Virus record (IMG/VR): IMGVR_UViG_3300044733_002821
Location: 1-29,869 of that record
Direction: 5' to 3' (one strand)
Origin: a virus
Length of the DNA: 29,869 nt
Part shown: positions 18,337 to 25,749 of the stretch, piece after piece
Layout: every line of letters begins with the position of its first letter
Position numbering within the stretch: position 1 is the first letter of the stretch
Program-made: the position numbers and the translations under genes
Notes under the pieces: generated by a model
Seen by the model: the letters and a program-made list of their open reading frames with translations, nothing else
Databases searched by the model: none
Told to the model about the DNA's origin: nothing

Positions 18337-18519
18337 TTATTTTTTGTTGTCTTCCACGTATTTATTAACCAAATACTTTCTAACGTAAGTTGGCATATTT
18401 AGAAACTCAGAATATTGTGTTCTAAATATTCTAGAAAAATAATAAAACTCGTCTAAGATTACAGTTTTATACTGATAGGAAAGGCCGAAAAAACTCCACC
18501 CCAAAAGTAATGTCGACCA
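18337..18519 (-). CDS. Tail chaperone frameshift extension (GT-like), no ATG at its head
   Basis: Between stops, this frame is open from 18519 to the TAA at 18337-18339. It overlaps the end of the gp26-like gene in the +1 frame and continues past that gene's stop. There is no ATG before codon 42 (18396). The peptide after the overlap reads YKTVILDEFYYFSRIFRTQY, then SEFLNMPTYVRKYLVNKYVE, ending DNKK. An aromatic helix followed by an MPxYxRKYxxxK segment resembles the short C-terminal extensions or small proteins encoded between tail chaperone and tape measure genes. Lambda makes its gpGT in this way by frameshifting. A +1 slip at TTT TTT C would fuse 49 residues (from GGC 18486) to residue 250 of the chaperone, giving 299 aa. 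Independent starts (TTG 18504, ATG 18396) are possible but weak. Confidence 0.6.
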   Translation of the reverse strand, partial: WSTLLLGWSFFGLSYQYKTVILDEFYYFSRIFRTQYSEFLNMPTYVRKYLVNKYVEDNKK

Positions 18520-19237
18520 TTACTCTTTCTCCTGACGGGGCGATTACTTCTCGTGATAGATCTAATCTAGGTTCGTTGTCTAATAAAAATCTTCTGATAT
18601 ATTTTGAATCTCCAATTGGCATTTGTTGGACAAAGGTTGAAATTTTAGATTTATCTTTTTCCCCATCCAACTCAACGATATGATATAATAGTTTTGTAGT
18701 GATAGAAGGTGCGGTTCGTTCAGACGGATAAGATTGTAGTATTCTTGTAATTTCTACTTTGTCAGAACTAGTCAAAAATTTTAATTTAACTTTTTTTCCT
18801 GACACAGGAAGTGTTGTTTCTAAAAGACCTTCGTCGTTTGGATGAACGTTAGTTTTTTTAATGTTTAATTCATCTAATAGAATAGTTGCGAGAAATTTTT
18901 CGTCATTTGCCGGATCTATCGCAGAAATTTTATATTCAGGACCAAAAGATGTATTTCTTAAAAAAAGAAGTATCGCTTCAACATCACCGTCTAATAATTC
19001 TTCAGGTCTAAGATCTCTTTCATATAACTTGTTTCTTAGTAAAGGGAGAATAATACTTTCTTGAATACTTTTTTTAAAGTCGGCTTCTGCAATAATATTT
19101 TCATCCATCGCAGTTAAATAACCAACTTTAACCGATTTCTTTTTTGATTTGTAAAAAATTCCTCCCGATGGGAGTTGGACAACATCGTGTGGTAAATTAA
19201 ATTCTGCTTGTCCTGCTTTATATACATCTTCTTCCAT
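18467..19237 (-). CDS. gp26-like tail assembly chaperone / baseplate hub protein
   Basis: A 256-aa protein with the pattern of the T4 gp26/gp51 family (Pfam T4_baseplate type). It has an opening QLPSGGIFYKSKKKSVKVGY, a helical DFKKSIQESIILPLLRNK, and the marker LLFLRNTSFGPEYKISAIDP near residues 88-107. The last is the LRxxSxG motif of that family. T4 gp26 is 208 aa. In contractile phages these proteins act as tail assembly chaperones that hold the tape measure before tube polymerisation. The usual Cys pairs after that motif are absent. A terminator hairpin separates it from the tube gene; its own promoter is unclear, as only a degenerate TATTTTTATAA lies before the ATG. Its 3' end overlaps the extension frame described at 18337-18519. 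Confidence 0.8.
   Translation of the reverse strand: MEEDVYKAGQAEFNLPHDVVQLPSGGIFYKSKKKSVKVGYLTAMDENIIAEADFKKSIQESIILPLLRNKLYERDLRPEELLDGDVEAILLFLRNTSFGPEYKISAIDPANDEKFLATILLDELNIKKTNVHPNDEGLLETTLPVSGKKVKLKFLTSSDKVEITRILQSYPSERTAPSITTKLLYHIVELDGEKDKSKISTFVQQMPIGDSKYIRRFLLDNEPRLDLSREVIAPSGERVMVDITFGVEFFRPFLSV
18487..18493 (-). promoter_or_regulatory. Candidate +1 ribosomal frameshift site TTT TTT C
   Basis: On the minus strand the chaperone frame reads GAG TTT TTT CGG CCT. A Phe tRNA in the P site on TTT can re-pair with TTC after moving one base forward, while the next zero-frame codon is CGG, which appears to be rare in this AT-rich DNA. The new frame stays open to 18337. A backward slip on the same T-run would stop after a few codons at TAA. 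Confidence 0.5.
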
Positions 19238-19261
19238 ATTTCTTTTTATTATAAAAATAAA

Positions 19262-19295
19262 AAAGACCTACCACTAGTAAAGTGAATAGGTCTTT
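19262..19295 (-). terminator. Rho-independent terminator after the tail tube gene
   Basis: A 9-bp stem (AAAGACCTA at 19262-19270 with TAGGTCTTT at 19287-19295) continues after a small bulge with CACT/AGTG (19272-19275, 19281-19284). On the minus strand it is followed by a T-rich tract. It starts 21 bases after the tube stop and would let the tube be made in excess of the downstream chaperone. Confidence 0.8.
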
Positions 19296-19316
19296 GAAAT
19301 AGAAAAAAATATTATG

Positions 19317-19805
19317 TTAATATACCAATATACAACGGTCCATTCTCATATTACACGAAATTTTTGCTAAACCGTCACTTGAATATGTTAGGGATCCTCC
19401 ATCATAACCAGTTAAAAATGTCCCTTCTAATATCCATTTTTCAACAACAACTCCTGTTGGGTCCAACATTTCAAGGTCAACATTCTTTTTGTAACCCGCA
19501 GCATAACCCATACGACCTGTCACTGACTCAGCACATAATCTAATCCATTCCATAACAGCTTGAGAGGCTGAAGGTCCGATTGGATCACGAAAAGTCACAG
19601 GAAGTTCACCCCATGTAAATCTACCAGCAACATAGGTTGATGTGTTTAAAAATTGAATTTCCGTAGGTGTAATAGTAAGTTTAGGTCTTGATGTCGTCTC
19701 AACATACCACTCGTTAATACCAAGTGATGATGGAAACCTCAAAATCCATCGGTTCTCCCTTTTTGGCTCGTAGGGAATCGGCATTTTCATTAATAAATCA
19801 GCCAT
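19317..19805 (-). CDS. 19: Tail tube protein (gp19-like)
   Basis: At 162 aa it nearly equals T4 gp19 (163 aa), the protein whose hexameric rings form the inner tail tube. The pattern of the family is visible: an N-terminal NRWILRFPSSLGINEWYVET, then RPKLTITPTEIQFLN, GELPVTFRDPIGPSASQAV, and a C-terminal half EKWILEGTFLTGYDGGSL and ISCNMRMDRCILVY. It lies in the sheath - tube - chaperone - tape measure order expected for a myovirus. TATTTAT lies 33 bases upstream, the same spacing as for the sheath, with an A-rich leader and no Shine-Dalgarno sequence. A terminator follows. This suggests a strong single-gene late transcript. Confidence 0.92.
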   Translation of the reverse strand: MADLLMKMPIPYEPKRENRWILRFPSSLGINEWYVETTSRPKLTITPTEIQFLNTSTYVAGRFTWGELPVTFRDPIGPSASQAVMEWIRLCAESVTGRMGYAAGYKKNVDLEMLDPTGVVVEKWILEGTFLTGYDGGSLTYSSDGLAKISCNMRMDRCILVY

Positions 19806-19838
19806 GTTTTATTTTTTAATTTTGTTTTATTTTTTATT

Positions 19839-19845
19839 ATAAATA
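19839..19845 (-). promoter_or_regulatory. TATTTAT promoter-like motif of the tube gene
   Basis: The minus strand reads CAGTATTTATAATAAA, 33 bases before ATG 19805. Spacing and A-rich leader match those of the sheath gene. Confidence 0.65.
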
Positions 19846-19900
19846 CTGTGAAAATAAATTTTTTCTATTTACTTCCAATATTTTTCAAATTATATATTAA

Positions 19901-20743
19901 CTAGTCCGGTATTTTACTCAAATTTAGTTTTTCTCCTCCTCCAGTATGATAAATATCTAATCCACTTTCATCATCAAAATGCTTTTTCATTGCTTGAACA
20001 TTTTTTAAATCATCATCTGAAAACCCTATATAAGGTGTAAAGTAGTTTGAAATTTTGTTTTTGAAATATGCCTTTTCTTGTAGTCTATGAGATAGATTTT
20101 TTACATACTCCATAAATTGTTTCATTGCACTTACTTTAAGTTCTTCGGGATTGGCGGCCGAACCTTCACCAAAACTAACGGGGTGGTATTTACACATTTC
20201 TAAATATGTTTCTATAAGTTCGTCGTCTGTTAAATCCTCCTCATCAGTTATATCTCTATATTTTCTAAGGTTTTTAACAATTTCTTTTTTATTTAAACCA
20301 TACTTATTTTTGTTAATTAAATTATGAATAGTATCTTTTAAAACACTTGGGGTATGTCCTCTAGCGGTGATTATAGAAAAAATTGAACCGTTATTAACCG
20401 CCTCAACAAAATCGGACCATGCCGGACCAACTTGAGCGGTCATCGCATCGGTCATAAACTTTTTATCACCCGAAACACGGAAATCTCTAAAAGCATCATC
20501 GTCAAAATCCACAATTATGTTCCCCTCATATTTAAAAGGTTTTTTTCCTATTTCAGATCGATACTCCGCAAAATCTTCGGTGGACATACCAACAACCTTT
20601 CCCTTGTCACTTTTTAAATATATTTTAGTTGGCATATACATTAGATTATCATCCCAATCAAATGCATAATATTTCATAGTTGGTTTTAATTGGTCTTGAA
20701 TGATTTCTGATATAATTTTTTTTACTTTACTAGAATAACTCAT
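19901..20743 (-). CDS. HAD-superfamily phosphatase-like protein
   Basis: A 280-aa protein with the full set of haloacid dehalogenase-type motifs. Motif I is FDWDDNLMYMPT with D29 and D31 as nucleophile and general acid. Motif II is IITARGHT with T126. A likely motif III lysine lies in the KVSAMKQF region. Motif IV is GFSDDD (243-245). These enzymes remove phosphate from nucleotides, sugars or nucleic acid ends; the substrate here cannot be told. The insertion between motifs I and II would be the cap. I chose ATG 20743: the upstream extension to 20782 runs through the TATTTAT motif. ATG at codon 23, just before motif I, is an alternative. It sits between sheath and tube, with a terminator and a motif of its own in front, like a cargo gene. 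Confidence 0.82.
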   Translation of the reverse strand: MSYSSKVKKIISEIIQDQLKPTMKYYAFDWDDNLMYMPTKIYLKSDKGKVVGMSTEDFAEYRSEIGKKPFKYEGNIIVDFDDDAFRDFRVSGDKKFMTDAMTAQVGPAWSDFVEAVNNGSIFSIITARGHTPSVLKDTIHNLINKNKYGLNKKEIVKNLRKYRDITDEEDLTDDELIETYLEMCKYHPVSFGEGSAANPEELKVSAMKQFMEYVKNLSHRLQEKAYFKNKISNYFTPYIGFSDDDLKNVQAMKKHFDDESGLDIYHTGGGEKLNLSKIPD

Positions 20744-20747
20744 AACA

Positions 20748-20754
20748 ATAAATA
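20748..20754 (-). promoter_or_regulatory. TATTTAT motif 4 bases before the HAD gene start
   Basis: The minus strand reads AATATTTATTGTTATG. The motif is only 4 bases from the chosen ATG. If it is a promoter, either the message is leaderless or translation starts at the later ATG (codon 23). Confidence 0.45.
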
Positions 20755-20771
20755 TTATTAATATTAAAAAA

Positions 20772-20792
20772 GGGGAGAACATCGCCCCCCCC
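20772..20792 (-). terminator. Rho-independent terminator after the sheath gene, with a G8 tract
   Basis: On the minus strand a run of eight G (complement of C at 20785-20792) pairs with CCCC (20772-20775), followed by TTTTTT. It lies about 20 bases after the sheath stop. The homopolymer is a likely place for length variation or sequencing error. Confidence 0.75.
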
Positions 20793-20813
20793 TATTTTTT
20801 TATTTAAACCAAC

Positions 20814-23800
20814 TTATATATTTTCAAATGACGCTCCCGTTGGTGTGATATAGAACGTGATGTCTATAAATTCAAGAGCTCTTGTAGGTTTTATGTAAAT
20901 CTTACCTGTCAATTGATTTCTATCAATATCTTCAGGATCAGATGAAACCGTCACTCTAAAGTCATATAAACCTCGATCTCGTCTAATAGCATCTAAGATA
21001 GGATTGACCGCATTTAAGAAGTCTTGTCTAACTTGTGCATCGTTTTGTTCAAACAATAATCTTACCGATACTGCCGAAATTAATTTACGAGCTTGTAATA
21101 ACAATCTTCTAACGTTAATTCTATCAAGAGCCGATTCTCTTACTTGTAAAGTTTTATTACCCCAAATTACGGTTCCCACATCTGAGAAAGTTGCAATTGG
21201 GTTAATTCTACCAACATAAAGAATGTCTCTATCTTCTTGAGTCAATTTCTTACGAGCTTTGATACAATTTACAATACCACGAGTGTAACCCGCCGCAGCG
21301 AACCATGGGAATGCGATGTTATCTGTCAACGCTAAGTTTCTTGTTACCTGAGCTGTCGGTGGGATATAAATTTGAGTGTTATTCACACTATCTCTTGTCA
21401 AAACCCACGGATAGTAAGTTGCGGTATAGTTAGAGTCAATTCCTGTATTATCCAAATTATCAACAGCCTCAGTTGGGTAGATAAATATATCAGTTCCTGA
21501 GTTAGCCGGTGAGAATAAATCAACATCAGGTGTGGTGCAAACATATAGTGAATCCGCTCTGTTGAACTCGATCATTTGAACCGCATCTTCCACAAGATTA
21601 CTATTATTTACATAATCGATACCTGGAGTTACAAACACGTTGATGTTTGTTGCTTCAGGGTTTGCGAAAGTTTGTTGTCCTAAAAGATATGCGTAGTAGT
21701 CAGTATTTGCAAAGTTTTGTGTTCCATCACCTAAAGAAATTTCTTTAAATGCTCCCCAACCTGTTGCGTTCGGGTATCTTGTAGATGGACATGCACCATT
21801 CAAATAACCTGATCTACCAATTTGGAATCTATCTTCGTTGGTTCTCCATTCTCTATAAATGTCCCAACCATCAAAACCACCTTGAACTAATAAAGTGAAT
21901 TTACGTGCGAACAATCTATAATATGCATTTGTTGGTAATTCAGGTTCAGTAATGAACGGAGAGTTACCACAAATAAATCTTGGATCTCCACTTGTTGAGA
22001 ACTCAGGTCCGATTGTTAAACCACTTGCATTTACATCCATGTGGAAACCTGCCGATCTGTAATTGAATGGTAAACCTTCAATATCACAAGAATTAATTGG
22101 GTTTCTCTTACCAACATATTCAAAGTAAGCCGGATCCCATCCATAAGAGTTCGAAATACCTAAGTAAGTTCTTCTAACATTATCTCCTGGACTAACAAGA
22201 GCATTGTCATTACCTGATGATAAACCAAATGGAGGATTGTAAATAACCTCACCTGGGAAGTCATATTTACCCTTAATAATTGGGAAAGGTGATTGAGCTC
22301 CTGCGTAATTTCTAAAATTAAATCCGTTAAATCCACATGGTAAAGCATCTATCGGTGCGTCTTCTGACATCTCAACCATTACGTATTTAGAATTCAACAT
22401 ATATTCACCGTCCAATGTTCCTATTTTGTTGGCGATAAAGTTGTTTTGACCTGGATCCATGGTGCAGTTTGTAAATTTCTCCAATACTACAGGATTGGCA
22501 TCTGTATCAAAATAGTCACGAATCAATACGTCAAACGTAAGATTACTATATGTTTGATTAACAATAGATATTTTTATTAAAGTATTTGCCCCATCACCAT
22601 CAGAAATTGTGTAGAATCTAAATAAGTCATATACCTTATTACCTCTCAATTCTGAAACAACAAATGGTGAATTTGGTGTTTGCCATTTATCTAAATACCA
22701 ACCAATTGAGTCAGGATCTCCACTTTGTGCAGAATCTAATGAAATTAAATTGGGGTTCAAACCTTTAATGTAACCTTTTCTCCATGCGAAGTTTAACCAT
22801 GATTGGAAATTTTCTTCAGCAAATACTGGAACCTCAATTCTTGGTTTTTGGAAGTTAGTAACACCAAACACTTTTGACCAATATTCAGGATCATTTTGTG
22901 TGAAAGAAGTTTCAAAGAAATATGATGTTCCGAACTTATCAACAACATTAACACCAAAAGTTGAATATGGATTTTTAAGAACCCCTGAGTATTGTCCTGT
23001 CATATTCAGTGTAACATCAGTAATTCCTGTTACAGAATACGCTGGGTTAGTAGAATTCACATAAGTCGCAACACCTCTTGATCTTAGCGTTCCTACAACA
23101 ACATTATCATAATCGCTATAAGAAGTTCCTGTATAATAATAAACTTTTAACAATAAATTACCTGAGTAACAATTTACAGGTAAAGTTGTTGTTGTAGTTG
23201 TGCTTGTTGTTGGAACAGGAGTCACACAAGGATTGGTAGTTGTAGTCGTTGTAGATGGAACTATCGTTGTTGTTGTTGTGATAGGGGATAAAGTCAAACC
23301 TGAAACATATGTAAAGAAAGAATACCCACTATAATTAGTATTTCCTGTTGTGTTGAATAATGCGTAATACCAAGCGTCATTTAAAGGAGATAATAAATTA
23401 GTATCATCTAAAGAAACCGATGGAACACCAAATACATTTGTAGATGCTGTCCAACCTGCATTTGTTAATACGTCATAATCATTTGTTGGAATTGAACCGA
23501 AGTAAGAAATAAATTCATCTTCAGCAACAAATGGGTTAGAACTGGTGATTACATCAAATATAAGACTTCGTATATTATCATCTAATGTTGATGTTCCTCC
23601 GTTGAATTGTTCATATTGTTGGTATAAAATATCCTGAATTTCACTCGGGAAAGATGAAAGATATGAAATTGTTGATATATCATTATTACATCCGGTGAAA
23701 GGGATTGAATATACCTCATCATAATAATCAACACAAGTTGTTTCACAAGTTGCGGTGCTTGTGACTGAACTTAAACACCATAAACCTACTGTTGATGGAT

Positions 23801-24149
23801 CCACATTCGCTACTGTTGTTACAGACCAAGAAGGTCCCGCATCATAACCAGATAAACCTAAGATTCTTGTTACAAACAATTGGTTTGATTGTTGTAAATA
23901 TGCTTGAGCGATATAAGCGGCCTCATATTTAGGTATTGTTGTGTTGATAAATTTCTCAGGAGACGTTCCCCCAAATACTGTTTGAAATTCATCAAAATTT
24001 CTAATAAAGATCGGCTCAAATGCCGGACCTATCAATGTTTCTCCCACGATGCCCAGTGTTGTTACACCGACACTTTGAGCGACAAAACTTAAGTCAACCT
24101 CAGAGGTGTAAACACCTGGAGAAACAAAAACTTTACTGTTAGTTGCCAT
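20814..24149 (-). CDS. 18: Tail sheath protein (gp18-like), enlarged
   Basis: The contractile sheath subunit. The N-terminus SPGVYTSEVDLSFVAQSVGV, followed by GIVGETLIGPAF, is the classic start of myovirus sheath proteins. The C-terminal domain is the conserved part that clicks onto neighbours: VWGNKTLQVRESALDRINVR, then LLFEQNDAQVRQDFLNAVNP, and GKIYIKPTRALEFIDITFYI. At 1111 aa it is much longer than T4 gp18 (659 aa). The extra mass lies in the middle and would sit on the outside of the tail. It includes a Thr-rich stretch at about residues 290-322 (TTTTTIVPSTTTTTTNPC, then TTSTTTTTTLPVNC). The ATG is preceded by an A-rich 33-base leader and a TATTTAT motif, and a terminator follows the gene, so it is likely a strong late transcript. 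Confidence 0.95.
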   Translation of the reverse strand: MATNSKVFVSPGVYTSEVDLSFVAQSVGVTTLGIVGETLIGPAFEPIFIRNFDEFQTVFGGTSPEKFINTTIPKYEAAYIAQAYLQQSNQLFVTRILGLSGYDAGPSWSVTTVANVDPSTVGLWCLSSVTSTATCETTCVDYYDEVYSIPFTGCNNDISTISYLSSFPSEIQDILYQQYEQFNGGTSTLDDNIRSLIFDVITSSNPFVAEDEFISYFGSIPTNDYDVLTNAGWTASTNVFGVPSVSLDDTNLLSPLNDAWYYALFNTTGNTNYSGYSFFTYVSGLTLSPITTTTTIVPSTTTTTTNPCVTPVPTTSTTTTTTLPVNCYSGNLLLKVYYYTGTSYSDYDNVVVGTLRSRGVATYVNSTNPAYSVTGITDVTLNMTGQYSGVLKNPYSTFGVNVVDKFGTSYFFETSFTQNDPEYWSKVFGVTNFQKPRIEVPVFAEENFQSWLNFAWRKGYIKGLNPNLISLDSAQSGDPDSIGWYLDKWQTPNSPFVVSELRGNKVYDLFRFYTISDGDGANTLIKISIVNQTYSNLTFDVLIRDYFDTDANPVVLEKFTNCTMDPGQNNFIANKIGTLDGEYMLNSKYVMVEMSEDAPIDALPCGFNGFNFRNYAGAQSPFPIIKGKYDFPGEVIYNPPFGLSSGNDNALVSPGDNVRRTYLGISNSYGWDPAYFEYVGKRNPINSCDIEGLPFNYRSAGFHMDVNASGLTIGPEFSTSGDPRFICGNSPFITEPELPTNAYYRLFARKFTLLVQGGFDGWDIYREWRTNEDRFQIGRSGYLNGACPSTRYPNATGWGAFKEISLGDGTQNFANTDYYAYLLGQQTFANPEATNINVFVTPGIDYVNNSNLVEDAVQMIEFNRADSLYVCTTPDVDLFSPANSGTDIFIYPTEAVDNLDNTGIDSNYTATYYPWVLTRDSVNNTQIYIPPTAQVTRNLALTDNIAFPWFAAAGYTRGIVNCIKARKKLTQEDRDILYVGRINPIATFSDVGTVIWGNKTLQVRESALDRINVRRLLLQARKLISAVSVRLLFEQNDAQVRQDFLNAVNPILDAIRRDRGLYDFRVTVSSDPEDIDRNQLTGKIYIKPTRALEFIDITFYITPTGASFENI

Positions 24150-24182
24150 GTTAAGTATTATTTTTAAATTATTTATTTTTCT

Positions 24183-24189
24183 ATAAATA
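24183..24189 (-). promoter_or_regulatory. TATTTAT promoter-like motif of the sheath gene
   Basis: The minus strand reads AAGTATTTATAGAAAAA, 33 bases before ATG 24149, exactly the spacing found at the tube gene. Confidence 0.65.
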
Positions 24190-24225
24190 CTTGATAAAAC
24201 ACCAAAAACTTTACATCTACAAAAC

Positions 24226-24232
24226 TATTTAT
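24226..24232 (+). promoter_or_regulatory. TATTTAT motif of the plus-strand ribbon-helix-helix gene
   Basis: CTATTTATATTATGG lies 41 bases before ATG 24274. A second plus-strand copy is at 24170-24176. Together with the sheath motif, the gap between the two genes is a divergent control region. Confidence 0.5.
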
Positions 24233-24273
24233 ATTATGGTATGATTTTATTCTGCCTTTTTTCTACCAACCCT

Positions 24274-24435
24274 ATGGACGACAACAAGAAGATAAAAAAT
24301 TTAAAAATAGACTCCAAAGTTCATGAAGTCCTAAAAAAATATTGCGACAAAAGAGGAATTAAAATGTATAGATTTTTAGAGTCTTTAATATTGGAGAAGT
24401 GTAAAGAAAAAAAAGACATATACGGAGAGGACTAA
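24274..24435 (+). CDS. Small ribbon-helix-helix-like DNA-binding protein
   Basis: A 53-aa basic protein, MDDNKKIKNLKIDSKVHEVL onward. A short strand (KNLKIDSKV) is followed by two helices (VHEVLKKYCDKRG, then MYRFLESLILEKCKE), as in Arc/CopG-type repressors. I chose ATG 24274 rather than 24241, because the upstream 11 codons do not fit the fold and the first ATG is only 8 bases from the promoter-like motif. It is the only plus-strand gene inside the tail region and it converges on the 347-aa gene, overlapping its end by 4 bases. It could regulate the sheath or junction genes next to it, but nothing in the sequence proves this. Confidence 0.68.
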   Translation: MDDNKKIKNLKIDSKVHEVLKKYCDKRGIKMYRFLESLILEKCKEKKDIYGED

Positions 24436-25475
24436 ACTAACTTTTGAGAAAAAATCAATTTAGGAATTTCCAATCCCATTCCCACAATAATATCAATTCT
24501 TAAAATATCATTTGTATTAATTTGAATTAAATCAACATCGTCCCCATAATATTCATCATTAATATAAACAGAATAAGAATCAATATTAGTTGATTGGGTA
24601 AAATACAAATTACAAGTGTATTCAAAATTATATTCTTCAGATGTGGATCCACTAAGATATTCTAAAACAATTTGTTCTAACTCAACTGGTTCTCTTTTTT
24701 TCTGTGGTCGTTTAATGTTTCTTTGATCTACTTCTATTACGGTTAAAGTTCGTGAAATCGCAGGACTTACTTCGAATTCATTTTCATCAATCAAAAATCC
24801 CATCATTGTAAAATCATATTTTTGAATATAATATTTTCTTTTCTCTAAGTCCATTGAAGATTCGTCTGTGAATCCATCATTAATAATTGGAATATAATGT
24901 CCGTTGATTGTTTGATATGCTTGTCGAGAAGCAAAAGTTTCCATTACTCTTTGATTTAATGTATTAACCTCTCTCATTCTATTACAAACAATTGCCACAG
25001 AATACTTTAAATCTATTGGGACTGGTTGTGGTATTTTATAGATATCAGCGCCCACTACATTTCCATTCCATGTTGGAACTTCCATATAATAATACATTCT
25101 TCTGTTTGGTATATTATACATAACAGCAGGATTATTACCGTATTTTACTTCAGGACTTCTAATAACAGTAATAAAAGGGGGTTCTAAATTTTTGTCTATG
25201 TTTTGAAAATCCCAAGTTTCAACAAACTGAGACCAATTTTGTGTTGTAACCAAAATATCAACAACAGGAATATTAACACCTTCTGAAACTATTTTGAATT
25301 TTTCTTTCACAAAATCTAAAAACCCACGATCCAAATCAGCATGAAGTAACGACTTAGGAAGATACGTTCCATCTTTTGTAATCATATCTTTGATTTGTTC
25401 CCGTCTTGGTAAAAGAGTTTTCGGGTAAGTCAAAGGTAAAGTAGGTTTAACAGGTCCTTTTTTTGGTAATGCCAT
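24432..25475 (-). CDS. Probable tail completion/terminator protein (347 aa)
   Basis: The protein has an alpha/beta core with PVVDILVTTQNWSQFVETWD near residue 70, RSPEVKYGNNPAVMYNIPNR near 107, and YSVAIVCNRMREVNTLNQRV, which would be a helix packing on strands. A C-terminal strand-rich region is separate (TCNLYFTQSTNIDSYSVYIN). I do not have a firm family match. Its position, before the sheath in the direction of transcription and in a tight set with two smaller genes, fits the proteins that cap the tail tube and sheath (gp3/gp15 roles). A neck protein is the alternative. The start is 1 base after the stop of the 90-aa gene. Confidence 0.5.
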   Translation of the reverse strand: MALPKKGPVKPTLPLTYPKTLLPRREQIKDMITKDGTYLPKSLLHADLDRGFLDFVKEKFKIVSEGVNIPVVDILVTTQNWSQFVETWDFQNIDKNLEPPFITVIRSPEVKYGNNPAVMYNIPNRRMYYYMEVPTWNGNVVGADIYKIPQPVPIDLKYSVAIVCNRMREVNTLNQRVMETFASRQAYQTINGHYIPIINDGFTDESSMDLEKRKYYIQKYDFTMMGFLIDENEFEVSPAISRTLTVIEVDQRNIKRPQKKREPVELEQIVLEYLSGSTSEEYNFEYTCNLYFTQSTNIDSYSVYINDEYYGDDVDLIQINTNDILRIDIIVGMGLEIPKLIFSQKLV

Positions 25476-25476
25476 T

Positions 25477-25749
25477 TTACTTGTTGAAATTTTTATAACC
25501 TTGTTGTAATTTATCGTTAAAATGACCTGAAATTAAAATTGTAATTTCGTGCCAATTATATTCTACTTTTGGGTGGTTTTGTTCTAACAACTGTCTAACC
25601 AATCCGATAATTTTTGATTCATAAATACCAAAATTTTTTGGTTTTTTATATAAATCTTTTGCGGTTTTAATTGCATAATTTACATACTTCTCAATATCTT
25701 GTAGTCGTCTCAACAACTGTATTTGAGATTCTTTAATTATTATTTTCAT
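25477..25749 (-). CDS. Hypothetical 90-aa protein with MKIIIKES N-terminus
   Basis: A short basic, largely helical protein: MKIIIKESQIQLLRRLQDIE, then KYVNYAIKTAKDLYKKPK and a more mixed C-terminus. No family is recognised. The first residues contain IKES, which fits the (I/L)xE-(A/G/S) cleavage pattern of the T4 prohead protease; the same IKES sequence occurs between the domains of the gene at 29017. It overlaps the 171-aa gene by one base (TAATG) and is 1 base from the next, so it is part of a three-gene translational unit for the head-tail junction. Confidence 0.7.
   Translation of the reverse strand: MKIIIKESQIQLLRRLQDIEKYVNYAIKTAKDLYKKPKNFGIYESKIIGLVRQLLEQNHPKVEYNWHEITILISGHFNDKLQQGYKNFNK

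Noticed and set aside
18488-18493. A -1 slip on the TTTTTT run at the end of the chaperone gene
   Set aside because: The -1 frame reaches TAA after about a dozen codons. Only the +1 (or -2) frame stays open to the gap before the tape measure.
19846-19900. Possible terminator after the HAD gene (GAAAA...TTTTC)
   Set aside because: The stem is only A-T pairs apart from one G-C pair and is too weak to call.
24241-24273. Longer N-terminus of the plus-strand ribbon-helix-helix gene from ATG 24241
   Set aside because: It adds 11 residues (MILFCLFSTNP) unlike the rest, and the ATG would be 8 bases from the promoter-like motif.
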